From: Saccopteryx bilineata
Taxonomy: Eukaryota > Chordata > Mammalia > Chiroptera > Emballonuridae
Reading direction: 5' to 3'
Assembly (NCBI RefSeq): GCF_036850765.1
Contig: NC_089493.1
Location: 186,467,140 to 186,531,139 of the forward strand
DNA length: 64,000 nucleotides
Shown: one piece after another, positions 45,606-57,699 of the stretch
Layout of the letters: every line of letters begins with the position of its first letter
Position numbering within the stretch: the stretch's first letter is position 1
Made by a program: the position numbers and the translations under genes
The notes under the pieces: model-generated
Seen by the model: the letters and a program-made list of their open reading frames with translations, nothing else
Database searches by the model: none
What the model was told of the DNA's origin: nothing

Positions 45606-45690
45606 TTTAATTTAAATTTATTGGGGTGACATTGGTTAATACGATGATATAGGTTTCAAGCGTACACTTTTATACACTAAAATGTTCATT
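45606..45690 (-). mobile_element. L1 3' UTR fragment
   Basis: 'aaatttattggggtgacattggtt' and 'ggtttcaagcgtacac' are the antisense L1 3' end. It lies between the two inverted-repeat arms. Confidence 0.7.
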
Positions 45691-45879
45691 TTAAGTAAAA
45701 GAATTAACAACAAATATTACATATTACATATGTCCATGATTTTGATTAAATTCCATAGACAGCTCAAAATTGGAGAAGAAAGTTTTTCACCAAAATATTT
45801 TCCAAAGTAAAATGCATGATGCCATTATAGATTTTTGTTTTCTTCTACATCATTTTTACTTTTCAAAAGTGTAGTGATA

Positions 45880-46375
45880 GGTATTTGTATTAAAAATAGT
45901 AAATATTCCTATACTACAATCTGCCCCTTATTTGGAGTTAACCCTCAAGGACCCCTACCAGGACAACTTTGGCAAATGGATGTTACTCATATACCTTCAT
46001 TTGGCAAACAGTCCTATGTCCACGTTACAGTTGATACATATTCTGGATTTATAGTAACTTCTGTCAGAACAGGAGAGGCTGCTGAGCATGTTATAGCTCA
46101 TTGTCTGTATGCACTGTTCTATTATTGGATTTCCTAAGCTGGTTAAACTGACAATGCTCCTGCATATGGAGCAAAAGCATTTACTGTATTTTGTCATTCT
46201 TACAATCTTTAAAGTCAAGGTATTATTAAAGTGTATCCAGAAAATATTTTAAGGTCAATTTAAAAAAAATTAAAAGGGGGGAGTCATATCGTGGAACTCC
46301 TACGGGTCTACCATATCATGCTTTTTACTTAAAAAAAATTTAAATTTCTTTTGAATGCTGATGAACAGGAGACGC
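45880..46375 (+). pseudogene. Class II (betaretrovirus-like) ERV integrase remnant
   Basis: Degraded pol integrase core. The D of WQMDVTHIP and the D of TDNAPAY mark two of the three DDE catalytic positions; the third acidic residue is not preserved where expected (about 46215-46240). A stop follows the first part at about 46137, with more stops downstream. At about 46350 the pol-end motif LNADEQ is recognisable. No LTR or env is visible adjacent. Non-functional. Confidence 0.8.
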
Positions 46376-46434
46376 CAAATCTTTTTCTCCTGCAAACTAC
46401 TACCTTCTTTATTTGATCCAGTTAATAACACTGT

Positions 46435-46565
46435 TTTGTCTTTTTCCAAATAGCTCCAGATATATGGAAAAGATTTATATAGCCGGATGGGGATCCTCAA
46501 ACCCCTCAGCGAGATCTTCTGAGAATGGCCTTTAAGATACCAAGAAGCAGAAAAAGCCCAATAGA
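46435..46565 (+). repeat. Right arm of the 131-bp inverted repeat
   Basis: Inverse complement of 45147-45277. In plus orientation it continues directly into the class I gag/protease remnant, so this arm is probably the original and the left arm the inverted copy. Confidence 0.85.
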
Positions 46566-47000
46566 GATCAGGGGAACTACCAGCTTTTAGGATACACCCT
46601 TAAAGGCTCCAACGCCCCAAAGGGGTCTCATAGGATGCCATCTGGGTCCTGCTTCAATAGTGGAAAGGAAGGTCATTGAGCTAAAGTCTGCCAGACTTAC
46701 ATGCCTCTGCTGTGAGGAAACAGGGACACTGGAAGGTAGGCTTCCCCCTTGCTCCTCTAAGGGAGGTATCAGTCTCTTCCAGCCCTGCTCCAGCCACCTA
46801 TGACCTAACCTTGCCCAGAATGCTGGGGTTTTCCACTCAAAGCTGAAGGTGCCCAGGGCCGTAGGCCCCATCTACAACACTGTGGACGAGCCTAGGGTAT
46901 TTCTTCCAAGAAGCAGGTAAACTGATCTCATTTGCACAAGGGCCACTTAACTATGTCTTGCCTGAATAGTCAGGTTTTTTATTCTTCCCTCGAAGATCTC
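46480..47000 (+). pseudogene. Class I (gammaretrovirus-like) ERV gag nucleocapsid-protease remnant
   Basis: Decayed reading frames show a capsid-end segment (QRDLLRMAFK at about 46508), two damaged zinc-knuckle regions (about 46650 and 46705; the conserved His/Cys set is incomplete and stops intervene), then a protease-start region (DEPRVFL, GKLISF at about 46890-46935) in which the catalytic Asp-Thr-Gly is not visible. Several frameshifts. Non-functional. Confidence 0.65.
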
Positions 47001-47610
47001 TGTTGTGGGTGTTGACAGTCCTATTTTCGGCTGCTTTGTTTAATATATAGTGTTTCCTTTATCCCTCCTACCTCAATGTCCTACTCATATTTCAGGCTGG
47101 GACCTACTCCTAATTTAGAGCTCTCTTTCCCCCTTTTGTCAACTTCTATTATGAATCTACCTTTGCCACCCAGCTTAGTGTATCCCAAGGTTCTCTTTAC
47201 CATGCCACAGTCGCAGAGCTCCAGGGAAAAGCAACCTGGTCGCATCTCTCCAGGCAAAGGAGAACAGAAGCTCCATCTCCACACATGCTGCAGATGGCTT
47301 TTCCAGTCTACCTGAATCATTACCAGCTAGAAGCAGCAGTCATTGGGACTTGGACGTGAGCTGCAAAGTATAGAATTGTGACAATTCCAGTGCCATGCGG
47401 ACTTTTCCTGCATGTGAACTTTTCCTGGACTCCTGCTCCTTGTGACAGCTCATAACAAACTGAACTGGGGTTGGGTTGTATTTTTCAGGGATTTGGCATG
47501 GTGTTGGGGCCAACTTGGACTTGGTGAACATGTTAAGGACACTACTCTTTTATGGATTCTTGCTGTATTGGCCAAGAGTTTGCTTAAAGGCTTTAGTCAC
47601 TGTAAAAAAA
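47001..47610 (+). pseudogene. Probable class I ERV pol end and adjoining sequence
   Basis: Near 47215 the segment ELQGKATWSHLSR resembles the C-terminal tail of class I integrases. The rest, to 47610, is unclassified. Most of pol (reverse transcriptase, RNase H) is missing between this and the protease remnant. Confidence 0.45.
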
Positions 47611-48056
47611 AATTAGAAGACTGGATAAAGAAGATGTGGCACATATACACCATGGTATACTATTCATCCATAAGAAATGATGACATCGGATCACTTACAA
47701 CAAAATGGTGGGATTTTGATAACATTATACGGAGTGAAATAAGTAAATCAGAAAAAAACAAGAACTGCAGGATTCCATATATTGGTGGGACATAAAAACG
47801 AGACTAAGAGACATGGACAAGAGTGTGGTGGTTACGGGAGGTGGGGGAGGGATGGAAGGAGAGGGGTAGGAGGTAGGGGAGGGGCACAAAGAAAATTAGA
47901 TAGAAGGTGACGGAGGACAATCTGACTTTGGGTGATGGGTATGCAACAGAATTGAATGACAAGATAACCTGGACATGTTTTCTTTGAATATATGTACCCT
48001 GATTTATTGATGTCACCCCATTAAAATAAAAATTTATTTATTTATAAAAAATACTA
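47611..48056 (+). mobile_element. 5'-truncated L1 tail
   Basis: The last about 60 codons of ORF2 ([20 protein letters not shown] onward) through stop at about 47795, then 3' UTR with G-rich tract (47837-47883) and 'gatgtcaccccattaaaataaa'. Close to the plus-strand full-length L1 in sequence, so relatively young. No convincing TSD found. Confidence 0.88.
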
Positions 48057-48136
48057 AATATTATTAAAATTTTATTAAAATATTTAATAATAGTTTATTA
48101 AAATATATGAAAAATTCTTAGGAAAATTCTGGTAGT

Positions 48137-48396
48137 TGTGGATTGAATGCTTGTGTCTCCCCAAAATAAGAGGTTTGTGTCTTTATAAAAGGGAGAGATA
48201 CCAGACCTCTTTCCGCCATGTTGGGACGTAAGGAAAAGGCCGCCATCCCTTAGCCGGGAAGGGAGCTCTCGCCAGAGCCCAGCCATCAGGACGCCCTGAG
48301 CTAGGAGTTCCTCACCCCTTCTGTTGTAAAACACAAATGATGCTTAAACTTACCCATTCCATGGTATTTTTTATACAGACCAAGCTGACTAAGACA
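48137..48396 (+). mobile_element. MaLR solo LTR (MST/MLT1-like)
   Basis: TGTGGATTGAATGCTTGTG start, 'ctccccaaaat', 'cctttataaaagggagagatacc', 'ccgccatgttgggac', 'cttctgttgtaaaacac', 'ccatggtattttttata' and 'ctgactaagaca' follow the MaLR LTR consensus in order. Includes a TATA-like box (tataaaa). Confidence 0.78.
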
Positions 48397-49059
48397 CTGA
48401 GTGTCTGTTACTTCTAAGAAAGTATTTTAAAGCTTCATCGTTTATATAGTTCAAGGCGCCATTTTTACTTATAAAGCTAGATTTGCTGAGTATGTCAACA
48501 GATCTGGTAGTTGCTACCTGACAGTGACAAATGTCTCATACTATGATGGGTCATAATGTGAGAGCCAGGGAACTAGGGTCTCCCCTGGACATAGGAGAAG
48601 AACAGGGCATACATTACTACATGCAAGGCGAGGACATTTCTTCTTATTCCTGTTTGCTTTTTCTTCTTCCTTTGCGTTGTTGTTGTTGTTGTTCTTCTTC
48701 TTCAGTTTAAAGTATGTTGCATTAATACTGTTAACTTTGATTTTACCCATTTGTTTAATTTTCTCCAGCGTATTCCCAATCTGCACAGGGATGTTTGGCA
48801 CCCTGAGCTGTGGTCCTGGTCCCATGGGCTCTGCCTCTTTCTGCTCCCCCACGGTGCGGTGCTGTCTGCTCATCAGCTCGTTGCCGCTTCCACACTCTGC
48901 AGCCTGCTGCTGCTCCTCTGACAGGAGCGCTGGCCTCTCTTGGTCTGAGTGATACACCCTCATCATACTGCCTCCCTGAAACTAGGAACCCCAACAGCGT
49001 TTATCTGTAGCTGCAGTCAGAGCCTTCTCCTGGTCCTTGGGCTTCTGATCTTGCTCCAC
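48397..49059. other. Unclassified; contains a candidate minus-strand exon
   Basis: Minus-strand frame of 141 codons (48541-48966). Its first half (about 48747-48966) looks protein-like; its second half runs through AAC/GAA microsatellite sequence (48677-48710). See the findings. No gene called. Confidence 0.3.
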
Positions 49060-49440
49060 ACCTCCCCATCACCTGTCCTCCAGCAAGTGGTCACAGCACT
49101 TCCTTTTAAAAAATGCAAACTCTATGATGACATTTCCCTGCTCAAAAATATGTAGCCTTCCCTCCCAGTTAGGAAAACATGCGGTGTCCTCACTTGGTCC
49201 TTTTAGAGGCTCACAGGATGGGAGCGTCTCCAGCACTACTCTTCTCGTCCCTGTACTCCTACCCAATGGCCTTCTTCCTCTCCTGGGCATTCCCAGCGAG
49301 GCTCCGTATTGGGCACTTTGCACTTGCTCATTCTTCTGTTTGAAATGTGCTTGCTCTGTACAGACATACGTGTTTATTTTCTACCACCGCCTACTAAAAT
49401 AAACTCCCTGGAAGGGTCATGGCATAGTTCTGTTTATCAG
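49060..49440 (+). mobile_element. L2 LINE fragment
   Basis: 'ccaatggccttcttcctctcctgggcattccc', 'gggcactttgcacttgctc', 'tactaaaataaactccctggaaggg' follow the L2 3' region. Old and diverged. Confidence 0.55.
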
Positions 49441-49493
49441 TAGACTAGTGCCTAGTCTATGGAGGTTGAGGAAATATGCACTGAAAATAACAC

Positions 49494-49680
49494 TCTCGAC
49501 CTTGGTACCATTGACATTTTGGACCAGATGATTCATTTGGTGGGTGACAACTCAATTTCTGGGCATTGTGGGATATGTAGCAGCATCCTTAGATGCCAGA
49601 AGACTGAAAAAAGCCAAAATGTCTCCAGATATTCTCAATTATCTGCTGTGGAGCAAAGCTACTCCCCAGATAAGAAACTG
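49494..49680 (-). mobile_element. MER20-like hAT-Charlie fossil
   Basis: 'taccattgacattttgga', 'gcattgtgggatatgtagcagcatcc', 'agatgccag', 'aaaatgtctccaga' follow the antisense consensus of a MER20-type element. The name is from memory. Confidence 0.6.
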
Positions 49681-50290
49681 AAGAAGAATAAGGTATATGT
49701 TCCTATCCAGGTGCTGCTGATATCCTGTGCTGTCCCACAGCTATAATAGCGTTTCTCTTCATCCTAATACATTTCTTCCTTCATATCCTTTTTCTGATCA
49801 ATCCTTCCAACAACCATGTTGTAATGAAATTGTTCCAAACTAAAAAAACATATTTTGTTCTTAGTTTTATATTTTTGAAGCAGAAGGTTAACAAAACAAA
49901 GCACCTGCCCATTTCTCTCTACAGATCTTAAAGCATTTACTAAGAAAATCCCAACATGACTATTAATTGTCTCCAAAAATTTTAGATATGTGTCCCCTTT
50001 CTACTATTCCAAGGCTTTGAATTTTCAGAACTAACTTGGAAGACTCACATGGATATTGATGGCTTACTATATCTACAAGAGTTCCTTCTCTAATCTCCAG
50101 CCTATCCCCCTCTCCCCGTGTTTGAAGTTCCAATACGTTCCTTGCCACAGAACTGATTTCTCTTACACCTGACTTCTACAAGTTCATTTGACTCTTGTGT
50201 CTGGCGTGGTTTTTTTCCTGGTGGTAGGAAGTTGTGCCTAGAATAAGCTTATGGCTGTTTGTGGTGATCCTGCTTAGTCAGCCTTGATCC
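49681..50290. other. Unique sequence, no recognised feature
   Basis: Non-coding, no repeat recognised. Confidence 0.4.
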
Positions 50291-50294
50291 TAAC

Positions 50295-50355
50295 CAAGGA
50301 GAGACAGAGAGAGAGAGAGACAGAGAGATAGAGAGACGACGAGAGAGAGAGAGAT
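50295..50355. repeat. (GA)n microsatellite
   Basis: gagacagagagagagagagac...gacgagagagagagagag. May be the tail of a lost SINE. Confidence 0.85.
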
Positions 50356-52036
50356 TTATTTGTTTTACTGATTTTTCTGATTTTTATTTTATTGTTTTCT
50401 ACTCTGATTTTTATTAATTTGTTTTTTGAAGGTTCAAAATTTTTTTCAGTGTTTTCTTTGTGCTGGCTTAACTACATCTCCACATTGTCACATTTGTCAA
50501 TTTCAGACTCTCTTGTGTGGGTGGAAAGCTGCCTAAAGGAGATCCCTCATCAATTTCTCTTGAGATGCAGATCTCGCAGTAAAGAATGTGCACCTGTATA
50601 GATTTGTCCCCAGACTACTAGGCTTTATCCTGATTGGTCTGGCCCCTCTCAGAATATCCTTTCTGGTCAGGAGGATGCAGTGCTTTGATTGGCCACATCT
50701 GCATCATGACACAGAAGGCTGGAATGTTTAACTTGAACTTGTTGCTCAAGGCTTGTTAGTGCATCCCAAGGCCACTTTTAATACAAAATTTCATCTTTTG
50801 TGATGAGGGAAGCAAGTAGTATTTGTAAGGTAAAAATAATGTTATACTGGGTTATTCATCAAAAAAACAAACAAACCATATTTAAGAATCCTAATTTTAG
50901 GTTTAAGATTTCTAGTTCTGTTTTATTAAGTATTCCAGAATGCACCACCACCTGTGACAAATGTCTCCTCACTGCGAACTTTCACAACATACATTACCCC
51001 TTGAAATCAGGAGCTTATAATGGAAACACTGATGCTACCTTAACAAGTGCTGAAGTGAACTGTGCCTCTGTGATAAGAGGAAAATGCATCTTTGCCTTTG
51101 GAAGACTCATCATCTTTCTAAATCATGATTAGTTGGTGGCAGGGCAATATAACACCGAATTGTACGCTAAGATAGCCCGGATTTGAAATATGAATCTTTT
51201 GCCAGCGCAACAGATGAAGATGACAGTTGTAATCTCTTCAGATTCATAATTTACCAAGTTGTAGGCAGGTTAGCAGTGATTGATCATCTCTGCGCAGGGA
51301 GTTAGCAATTTCAAAATTGTTTTATTGTATTTACGCAAATGCGGAGTGTAAAAGTTTTATGCTATTCTTATCTCTATCTTAAGCAACTCTTGGGGATAGG
51401 CTTACCTCTAGAAACTACCCTATTGCAATATTTATCTTGACTGTTGCTTATCATTTCGTATATTACATATTACACAGTGGATTGTTTATGGGATAGAAAG
51501 AGTTCTGTTACTGTGAGGACATAAAACACTTAACTATAGAAAGCAGTATGGCAAAGAACTATGGGTTTTGTTTCCAAATAAGTGAAATAAAATTTGTTAC
51601 TGCCTCTGTAGTCAACAAGCAACATTTTGAAATGAAATTATTCAGGATATCAGGGGAAGAATGGTGGAACTTGCTCCCTATAATAAACTGAGAACCTATT
51701 GTGGTCTCACACAGCCAAGGGATGCTTTCTACCCAAAATCATTAAGGAAAAGCTGATGAAGACAGCCAAACAATATAGATGATGGGATTCTCAGTGATGG
51801 CATCATGTAGGCATCTGCTTTATTGTCACCTAGAAAAAGCATGGTCAGGTTGTGTGGCTCAGGGAATAGCAGAAAGAGTATCCTTGGAAATACTGAAGGA
51901 CATGGCCTTTGACTTCAGATGCCTCTCTTGCCACCATAGCTCTGATTCTCTTGCAATTCGTAAGTGTGATTGTGTGATAATCGCAGCTTAACCGTCTTAG
52001 CTCAGCCTGTATCACGTTGAAAGCTTATACAAAAGG
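50356..52036. other. Unique sequence, no recognised feature
   Basis: About 1.7 kb. Frames up to 110 codons (50800-51132) show no recognisable domain. Confidence 0.4.
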
Positions 52037-52800
52037 TTTAGCACTATTAAAAGACAAACTGAGACATATTAATTTTTTAAGAGTTTGCTTGAGAAAAAAT
52101 TTATTCAAACAAGGCAGCACCATACTGGAAGTAGTTAGGAATATTCAGGGGAAATTTGAATTCTGGGAAAGAGTTGAATAGAGAAAGGGTAGGAGCAGAG
52201 TATGAAAATTATTGATTGGCTATAGCTTAAAGCCTAACTGACTGTGGGTGATTGTCCTTAGGTTTCAATTTGAGAATCTTGAGGCATTTACGGGCTTAGA
52301 TTTTTATAGGCTTATGTCAGCAGCTACATAGCATTAGAGCCACATGAGTCAAATGGGTTCCTTGTTGCACTAATTTAACCCCACTTGCCTGGGGGCTCTC
52401 TCCAAAGTGTTCACTCTTCTACAGCCATAGTCCCTAGGTGTCTAGAGGATTGTAAATATAGCAGGAAAGGTAAATTCTCTGCAGAAATTTAGAAAGTGCG
52501 CTTATCTGCTGTAGAAGTGTAGGAAGCGTGATTATTTTCATGACATTACTTCATCCCATAGAAATCAAGTGTTAGGGAGGAGGAAACATTCCTATGCCCT
52601 TCAGGTTTCTTTCAGCTGGTTGATTAACAAGAGAAAGGGACCAAATTTCATTATATACATATGTGTGGGAACCCCCCATACATGAGCGATTCAGAGACAG
52701 AAACAGAAAATGAGGTAGGTATATATGATAGTTTAAGCTACGAATGGGGCAAGATGTCTTAGGGCTTCGGAGAGAAGGTGGGTCAACCACAGGATGATAA
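52037..52800. mobile_element. Possible old LTR element, unclassified
   Basis: Ends and internal phrases ('aactgagacatattaatttttt', 'aggcagcac', 'cttcaggtttctttcagctggttgattaac') recall ERVL-type LTRs, but I cannot assign a family. Confidence 0.3.
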
Positions 52801-54639
52801 GAAAAGCTGATGTCATAAAAAATATAGTTTCTGGTGATAGTGCTTTTTATGGGCCAGGCCCCTCATTTAAATTCTTTAAAGGAAAAGTAAGAGTTTTTTC
52901 ATGAGCCGGCAGGGTCTCAGTTACCGTTAGCTCAAAACAATTCCCATACCACAGTGGTAGACCTTGCAGAGACCTGTCCTAAAACCTCTACACGAGTTAG
53001 TCTCCAAAATTATGTCTGATTCAGTAATGGGAAGGTTTTCACAAAAATTTGTGTGATTCAGAATTGCTATATCTGTGCAAGATTGCTTCCCTCTTGGCTA
53101 AACATGTTGTGGAACATGGATGAAGAGACATTACTTGAGATGGATTAAAGAATGAGCTTCCTCAGAGACGCGTAATGAAGCAAGAGTCAGCAAGACGTGC
53201 CTACGGTCCATCTGTCTCTCATTATCTGCACACAGGCTCGTGGTGGGGCAGCAGAGCGCTACAAGGCAGGCCGGGATGGTGAATTCCAGAGACAGAACCT
53301 TGACCTCCTGTTGTTTACTCTTCTGTTAGGGCAAGCGAGAGATGCCAGGCAGCCTGGGGTGAGATACCAACTGATTGTATGAGGTCACTGGGAAAGTTTT
53401 CACTTTCTCTTCTGGGAGGGAAGTTATTGGCTTCTGGGTATGAAGATGGGAGACATTTCTGGTTCTGGAAAAATGATCGATCAGTCATCCCAGAGAGGCA
53501 TTGAAGGGCATTTCAGGACAGCAATAAATTCATAATGTCCTCCCCCATGTAAGTCTTCCCAAACACAACAAGCTGTCCCTCGCATTTATATGACACTAGT
53601 GGGTGGGAGAAAGTGGAAGTTCATACACAGTAATCTCATCTCCTCTGGGAATATTCCACGTAGATCATGTCGTGCACTTTGGCACAAAGGAAAGGAAAGT
53701 GATTGTGCAAATATACATCCCTTCGCAGCCGTTCTGCCATTTAGCCTCGGGCAGAAACTGGACAGGTGTGAAAGGTTAGATGTTTTCCGTGGACTTCATA
53801 TCCTCTCTCCTAATACTGTCTTCCTCAGTGCTTCGGCTCTGTCCACAGCACCCTCCACAGCATTCCACAAGCTCATCACACTCTTCGCTCTTCCTCCTCC
53901 CTCTCGCAGGCTGTAACACCTTACCCACACGTGTCAGCACTGCTCCTTGTTCACTCAAATCTCTGTGTAGAGTTCATCTTGTCAGCGAGGCTGTACTGCT
54001 GGTTAGATGTAGATGGGCAGAAAGAAGGTCTTAGCAATGCTTCTGGGCTAGAAAACCAAAAGGATGGTAATGAGAATGGCCAGCAATACTACAGTCTGGA
54101 AGATGAATACGTTTCTGGGGAAACAATTAGAATTTGGGGCAAACTGAGTTTTAGGTTAGCCCTGTGAGCATCAGGAAACCTAGGTGGGCAGCATAAAAGG
54201 TCATGGTAGGGGATATAGATTTGAGAGTTGCCAGGGTAAAGAGAGAAGTTAAAGACATTTAGATGCAAGTAAAGAATTAAAGAGTTCTGAGTTCCAAAAA
54301 CAAATCTTCAGAAGAACAAACATATGGTGGGTGAAACTTGAGTGAATATGGAACAGAACAGTATATATTTTCCCTACCTTCCATTCTTATGTAATTGTAT
54401 AAATATTAATTGATTATATTGACTAATGACTTAATATATAGATCTAAGACATAAGTATGGCCTAATTTTATTTCCAACAAATGCATTAGTTATGAATAAT
54501 TTAGTCCATTAATAACATGGCTAATAATGCTATCATAATCTATACAACCACTACCTTTTATACAGGACCATTTAATTTTTTTCAGGGATGAAATAGGAAC
54601 TAAAGTATGAGAAAATTGAAACAATATAATTCAGATGTT
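52801..54639. other. Unique sequence, no recognised feature
   Basis: About 1.8 kb of moderate GC. Overlapping frames at 53590-54167 (up to 108 codons) have no recognisable domain. Confidence 0.4.
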
Positions 54640-54656
54640 AAATTAAGTAAATATTT

Positions 54657-54959
54657 GCCTGACCAGGCAGTGGCACAGTAGATAGAGCGTCGGACTGGGA
54701 TGCGGAGGACCCAGGTTCAAGATCCCAAAGTCACCAGGTTGAGGACGCGTTCATCTGGTTTGAGCAAGGCTCATCAGCTTGAGCCCAAGGTCGCTGGCTC
54801 AAGCAAGGGGTCACTCGGTCTGCTGTATGAGAAATCAATCAATGAACAACAAAGGAGCCGCAACGAAGAATTGATGTTTCTCATCTCTCTCCCTTTCTGT
54901 CTGTCTGTTTCTATCTGTCCCTCTCTCTCTGACTGTCTCTGTCTCTGCCAAAAAAAAAA
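54657..54959 (+). mobile_element. SINE family B, plus strand
   Basis: Begins GCCTGACCAGGCAGTGGCAC, with 'tagatagagcgtcggactgggatgcgg' and B-box-like GGTTCAAGATCC, body and CT-rich 3' section, A-tail. Perfect 17-bp TSD (aaattaagtaaatattt) at 54640-54656 and 54960-54976. Confidence 0.92.
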
Positions 54960-54976
54960 AAATTAAGTAAATATTT

Positions 54977-56394
54977 AAGAAAAATATTACTTTTGAAACT
55001 TTGGTGGAGAATGCTTCACAAAATTTAATAGAACCATGTTAGGTTCAATAAAACTTGCTTTACGTTAATTGAGTTTCAGATATGACTGAATTAGTACAAG
55101 AGAATATTTAAAAGGCTGTTGCTGCTACAAGGAAAATCCAGAATTTGCAATGTCCAAGTATTTCAGTTGGACAAGTGGAAGAAAGAAATGCTATATTTAC
55201 ATGCAACATATTACATTTTCATAAAATCAGTTAAAGAATTTCCTCAAATCCTGTCTGAAAATTGCAAACAAATTAAAATGACATAAAATAACTACAGTAC
55301 ACATAGAAACACTCTCAATTATATTACATTTGCTCAAATTATATACAGTATGGTTTAAGAAGTTACAAAGGAAAATAGATGAAATAAACTCGACTCCATT
55401 TCAGTGAACATAAAAATCATATAAATTAAAAATTTAAAACTACTGGAGGAAAAACAATTCAATCGATGGATGTAGTAAAGCATAACTATTAATTTTTCTA
55501 GGTCCATGGGGGTGTTAAGCATGACATATTATGAAAAAGATTGGATTAGAAGTCAAAGAAATTTTTATTTTAAAAATGAGAAAAATAACTTACATTATGT
55601 AATTGCCTGTTCCAGTTCTTGGCCTCCTGACTTCTTCCTGCCATGCTCTAGTAAACTGTATTTTACAAAAGGGCATAGTATATAGCATTTCACAATATAA
55701 CAAGATTACATATTTGTAGAATGCTAACCATGGCAAACTTCTCAACGATAGCCTGTAATGAGTTCCATTCTTCTTGTAAATCTTTAGTGTGTGTTTTCCT
55801 ATTAGTGAAACCACACTGTGAAATCTCACGGCTAAATATATATGACTGACATTTCCTTTGTACAAGTCAACGATACAGTGTTAGAGCCGGGACGCAAGGC
55901 TAATGGTAGAAAATGTATTACAAGATACTTTGATAACGGTTTTAAATTGCATATAGAACAACCTTCATTTGCTCATGCCTAATCATTTCTGTTAGATGGT
56001 ATAGCAAATCTGGCATGTCAAAATCAAAGTTTTATTAACTATGACAAACTTGGGGAGTAGAGTCAGTTTGGGGAAATTATCTTGGGATTTAACCATATCA
56101 AGTTAGGTTGAAAATGTAGGAATGATGTCAGAAATACTGACTTACTGCCTTCTTAGGAAACATGTCAGAAACCTAGAAACTATGTTCAGTGTAAGAGAAG
56201 AGAGTATGAAGGTTCTAGTAAATTCTTCCTGCTTGAGAAAAAAATCAAGTGATCGTAACTCATTCCCTTCACATTTTGTGAAGCTAAAATGCATGCATTT
56301 CCAAAACTAACTTAAAGTGACTACCAAAAATATTTCAAGTAACATGAACTAATTTTTCTTTTTAAGTCATCAGTTTATTTATGCTTAAATACTC
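54977..56394. other. Unique AT-rich sequence, no recognised feature
   Basis: About 1.4 kb, non-coding. Confidence 0.45.
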
Positions 56395-56399
56395 TCTGT

Positions 56400-56745
56400 G
56401 TGTGAGAGTTTATGTGTCAACTTGTCCAGGGCATGGTACCCAGATATTTAATCAAACATTATTTTAGATGTTTCTGTGAAGTTCTCTTTGTAGAGGAATA
56501 TTTTAGATTAAATCAATAGACTTTATGTAAAACAGATTATACTCCATAATGTTGGTAGACCTGATCCATTCCTTTGAAGGCCTTAATAGAGAAAGACTAA
56601 TCTTCCTGGAAAACTTGCCAGTCTACCTACAGATTGTAGACCTGCCAAACCTCCATAATATCATGAGCTAATTAAAAAAATCTCTTTCTCTCTACATCTT
56701 GTTGATTTCCTTTCTCTGGAGAACGCTGACTGATAAAATGTGTGG
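56400..56745. mobile_element. Ancient interspersed repeat, family unresolved
   Basis: The order 'tgtgtcaacttgtccagggcatggtacccagat', 'gttggtagacctgatcc', 'gaaggccttaatagagaaagact', 'ccataatatcatgagc' and 'tttctctggagaacgctgactgata' is a mammalian-wide repeat I know but cannot name securely. Confidence 0.55.
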
Positions 56746-57643
56746 TTGAGATACCACCGATGTATTCTGCACACTTTACTTCACTTCAAAATCAGAGGCA
56801 CCCTGAAAACTCAGAGGCATGTGGATGTTATCTTTAGTATGATTAGTTTCATGTTCTAGGGGAAGATATGGATTCAGAGTTCACATGGGAGATTTGTGAA
56901 AATCTTTTCTCAGATCTCAATAGGGAATCATGCTTCTTTTATATATGGCTAAATAGTGTGGTATTAGATAAAGTCGCATGGCAGTGAGTAGGGATTATCC
57001 ATGATGACGGGATACATTTAATGATTTCAGATGATTTAATCTCATTTCTAAATCACGGTAATGCTAAAAATGAAGGCTTAATCTCAATGGAACTTTGTGT
57101 GCTGAAGAGAAATTATTTTATACATAGAAATGTGAGATTTACTTTTATTCTTTTAAACTTCAGTACTAGGAGAAGAATATGATAGTTTATTTATCCTTAA
57201 AGTCTGTCTGGCTTACAAATGCCTTGCTAGTTAGTCCAGTTGGTAAGGACCTATCAGGCATTGTTGTTCAGCCTACAGTTCCACCCAGTCAGGCAGATCA
57301 AAGCATCTCTGTGTTCCAGGCCCTTTGTTGAACACAAGGGTCCCTAGAAGCACACCTTGCACCTGTTCTTGGCTGTCCTTTCAGCAGAACTCCCCCCGAG
57401 CTAAAGGGAAGAATAACAACGGCTTGTAAGCACACATAAAAAAAAAGAACATCATAAGTAAATTCATCATTTCTCTCTGAAACAAAATATGGTCATTTGC
57501 ATAAGTAACCCATGGTGACTGTTGAATATTCTCTTTTATTAATTTCGGTGCCCTTGATCAACTTGATGGATTTCTATGTATATTTTACATGTTTGCTCTA
57601 GTAGCACAACAAAAAATATGAGAAACTTAAATTTTTTTCCCCA
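56746..57643. other. Unique sequence, no recognised feature
   Basis: About 0.9 kb, non-coding. Confidence 0.4.
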
Positions 57644-57656
57644 AAGAAAAAAAATC

Positions 57657-57658
<2 letters not shown>

Positions 57659-57699
<41 letters not shown>

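Noticed and set aside
53590..53916. 108-codon ORF in moderate-GC DNA
   Set aside because: No domain, overlapping frames of similar length in other registers, no exon signals I trust.
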